A stretch of DNA of 18,209 bases, from the NCBI GenBank assembly GCA_016934435.1, contig JAFGSU010000442.1, positions 1 through 18,209 of the forward strand, in the 5' to 3' direction. Below the pieces are notes generated by a model that was not told the DNA's origin, made no database searches, and was given only the letters and a program-made list of their open reading frames with translations. Position 1 is the first letter of the stretch. Each line of letters opens with the position of its first letter. The DNA comes from Candidatus Zhuqueibacterota bacterium (GTDB lineage: Bacteria; Zhuqueibacterota; Zhuqueibacteria; Residuimicrobiales; Residuimicrobiaceae). Below are positions 16,423-18,209 of this stretch, piece by piece. The position numbers and the translations under genes were made by a program.

Positions 16423-18012
16423 TCAATAATTCAATAACAATTCAGCCAGCACCAAGTTTTCCGGAACAATTTGCAGAAGATTCAGATATGGTCGCCTATA
16501 TGATGTATGCTTATAACTTAATGAAACAAACAGATCGCGTCTTATCTGAGTATTGATTCCCAGACATATGCTACGTTGTACTTGAAAAGCATCCGATAGA
16601 AAAGAAATACTGTGGCTTTCGGTCAAAGACTCTGAAATGGTCTTGTCGACACTTTTTCCTTTTCGAGTCTGCTCAAATGAAACTGAAAATAAAATGTCCC
16701 GAGTGAAGCGATGGGCCATTTGTAAAAATATGTTATCGGTGTTTGCTCCGAGCCAATAGCCTATATTATTATTATAATGCGTATACTTGTTTGTTGAATC
16801 ATTTTCGGCATAAACTAGCGGTTGAACTCTTGTATATTCTACTCTTAGCTCGGTATCTGAGAATGCAAGTGGATCTACCCAGTGTCCTCCAAAAGTAAAG
16901 GCGGTTTGATCCGAAAGACTATTATCAGTTTGGTTGGTTGACAAGATGTTATAAAATAAAATCTCACCATATAATTTAACGCAGGGAAATGGTGCAGTCG
17001 ATAGATCAAGACTTATTGCGTGGGTATCTTTTCTATTTTTTATTTTTTCAACTGCCCCAAGTGGTATGGTGGGTAATAAGTAATTATGATCAACATCTCG
17101 ATTGCCGTAAACCATCGTTTCGGTGACTGCAAAATGAAAATTTGAATTTGGCAGGTAATCGAGACGATATCCTGCTAAATATTTCTTACCAAAACCACTC
17201 CGCAAGGATAAATGAATGAAGGTAAAATAGAGCTTGTCAAATTCGGCGTTTAATCTGATTAGTTCAACCGGTGGCATGTTTTCTGACAAGCTCAGACCTC
17301 CACGAAAACCGGGTCCCCAAAATATTTTATCTCTTCCGACTTCAAACCGGAGCCATTTTTTCTCATAGACGAAATATGCCAATGCGTTATCTTGGTATAC
17401 ATTGTCTCCCGTGATGTTGATCGGTAATCCTTTTTCAGGATTGAAATTTAAACCTGATCCCCTTTTTTGATTGGTTCCTTTTGTGGCTGAATTATAAAAA
17501 TCCAAATTTAGCCCTAGTTTGCTACCCAGGCATCCCCTGATAATAAATCCCGCCTTAGTCGTTGAAATTAACCGGTTCCTCAAGTCGATTTTATTTAAAC
17601 TCAGATCAAGATATTGCCTGCCGTAAAAGTCAAGGTAGAACTTTCCGGAATCTTCCGTCAAGCTCCAAAGATGTTTTTCCTTTTCAGCTGAACCTTCTTC
17701 CATATTATTAATGATTAATTCGTCGAAGAAATCTCCTTTCAGTTGATAAAATAGTTTTTCCTCGGAATGGCTCAACGCTTGAGATGAGATAGACATATTA
17801 ATCCCGATCTGTTGAATTATATTTGTAAAAGAAATCCTTGAAAACGGATGTACCCGACTACCCGGAAAGATGAATAATTTCTTTGCTTCCAACCTTTCAA
17901 TAAAACTATACCCCCAGTATTCATCTGGGACATTAACGCTCTGACCAAAACACACCTGGACGGCGAGGAATATGAACGAGGCAGACAAATGAAATTTTAG
18001 CGTTCTAAACAT
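16423..18012 (-). CDS. Capsule-assembly Wzi-family outer-membrane protein
   Basis: This 529-aa protein has a signal peptide (about 1-23, ending CFGQ) followed by alternating amphipathic beta strands typical of an outer-membrane barrel. The best family landmark is EVGRDKIFWGPGFRGGL, with GRDKIFWGPG at 226-235; others are DEYWGYSFIERLEAK near the N-terminus and FYGRQYLDLS, DFYNSATKG and GYRLDYLPN. These fit the Caps_assemb_Wzi family, whose E. coli member binds group 1 capsule at the cell surface. There is no obvious Shine-Dalgarno sequence before the ATG at 18012. Base composition is clearly more AT-rich (about 40% GC in sampled lines, against about 50-55% to the left), which suggests separate ancestry. 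The next gene upstream ends 15 bases away on the same strand, so the two are likely co-transcribed, probably in a polysaccharide locus that continues past the window. Confidence 0.82.
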   Translation of the reverse strand: MFRTLKFHLSASFIFLAVQVCFGQSVNVPDEYWGYSFIERLEAKKLFIFPGSRVHPFSRISFTNIIQQIGINMSISSQALSHSEEKLFYQLKGDFFDELIINNMEEGSAEKEKHLWSLTEDSGKFYLDFYGRQYLDLSLNKIDLRNRLISTTKAGFIIRGCLGSKLGLNLDFYNSATKGTNQKRGSGLNFNPEKGLPINITGDNVYQDNALAYFVYEKKWLRFEVGRDKIFWGPGFRGGLSLSENMPPVELIRLNAEFDKLYFTFIHLSLRSGFGKKYLAGYRLDYLPNSNFHFAVTETMVYGNRDVDHNYLLPTIPLGAVEKIKNRKDTHAISLDLSTAPFPCVKLYGEILFYNILSTNQTDNSLSDQTAFTFGGHWVDPLAFSDTELRVEYTRVQPLVYAENDSTNKYTHYNNNIGYWLGANTDNIFLQMAHRFTRDILFSVSFEQTRKGKSVDKTISESLTESHSISFLSDAFQVQRSICLGINTQIRRDLFVSLSYKHTSYRRPYLNLLQIVPENLVLAELLLNY

Positions 18013-18027
18013 TGTTGAATAATCAGG

Positions 18028-18209
18028 CTATTTTTTGGGTTCAGAAAGAACTATTACTGCTGTCCAAGCGAATCTTCTCATGATCGGAAAAAGAGTGAAG
18101 AAAGCCCGGTCTATTTGATCAAGAATGTTTAGTAATCTATTGAACCATGATAGATTGCGAAAAGGTACAGCCAACAAAATAAATAGATGATAAAAATGTA
18201 CTGAATAGC
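18028..18209 (-). CDS. 3' end of a gene, possibly a SAM-dependent methyltransferase (partial)
   Basis: On the minus strand one frame is open from the right edge to a TAG at 18028-18030 and encodes the last 59 residues of a protein. The sequence has a hydrophobic start (FYHLFILLAVPF), a helix LLNILDQIDRAFFTLFP, then RRFAWTAVIVLSEPKK. This arrangement of a basic residue cluster, RRFAW, a beta strand of the VIVL type and a charged end recalls the C-terminus of class I SAM-dependent methyltransferases common in polysaccharide and lipid loci. The catalytic part lies outside the window, so this is a weak functional guess. Only 15 bases separate it from the Wzi-like gene and it shares that gene's AT-rich composition, which supports a real gene in the same operon. 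Confidence 0.5.
   Translation of the reverse strand, partial: YSVHFYHLFILLAVPFRNLSWFNRLLNILDQIDRAFFTLFPIMRRFAWTAVIVLSEPKK

Noticed and set aside
1..18209. CRISPR array, tRNA/rRNA, insertion sequence, phage or toxin-antitoxin module
   Set aside because: No regularly spaced repeats, RNA gene folds, transposase or integrase motifs, or small overlapping gene pairs were seen on either strand.

Overview
The window looks like chromosomal DNA from a member of the FCB superphylum that is probably outside classical Bacteroidota (a Calditrichota, KSB1 or similar candidate phylum; this is inference). The basis is three C-terminal FlgD-like/T9SS sorting modules (two with a YPNP motif, one of them the full YPNPFNP), a PorU-like C25 peptidase, cohesin/dockerin surface proteins, and promoters and ribosome binding sites of ordinary sigma70/Shine-Dalgarno type. 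There are no rRNA or tRNA genes, CRISPR arrays, IS elements or phage genes.

Layout. (1) 1-5015, plus strand: the 3' end of a gene encoding a sorting-domain protein, then two large tandem paralogues (594 and 697 aa). Each has a lectin-like N-terminal domain, two or three Ig-like 'SPNGGE' modules, a cohesin-like domain and a C-terminal dockerin. They are followed by a small cohesin-like protein that ends in a sorting domain. The run closes with a stem-loop terminator at 5055-5112. (2) 5115-8699, minus strand: a PLP aminotransferase, an exported C69-family peptidase and a UPF0316/DUF2179 membrane protein; the last two are probably co-transcribed. (3) 8989-11352, plus strand: penicillin-binding protein 1C, divergent from the aminotransferase. 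(4) A 349-base gap, then an RseC/MucC-type membrane protein with three cysteines (11702-12151). (5) 12282-16274, plus strand: a 1330-aa C25 peptidase resembling PorU, the sortase of the type IX secretion system (T9SS), with its own sorting domain. (6) 16423 to the right edge, minus strand: a Wzi-like capsule-assembly outer-membrane protein and, 15 bases upstream of it, the 3' end of a further gene that resembles the tail of a SAM-dependent methyltransferase. This last block is clearly more AT-rich than the rest.

How the parts fit. The window is dominated by cell-envelope and cell-surface functions: peptidoglycan synthesis (PbpC), export and attachment of surface proteins (PorU-like peptidase and its likely clients), polysaccharide assembly (Wzi) and an exported peptidase. 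The most interesting unit is 202-5015. The two dockerin proteins have no sorting domain of their own, while the small cohesin protein next to them does. A simple hypothesis is that the cohesin protein anchors the dockerin paralogues to the cell surface, and that the dockerin paralogues can also chain to each other because each has both a cohesin-like domain and a dockerin.
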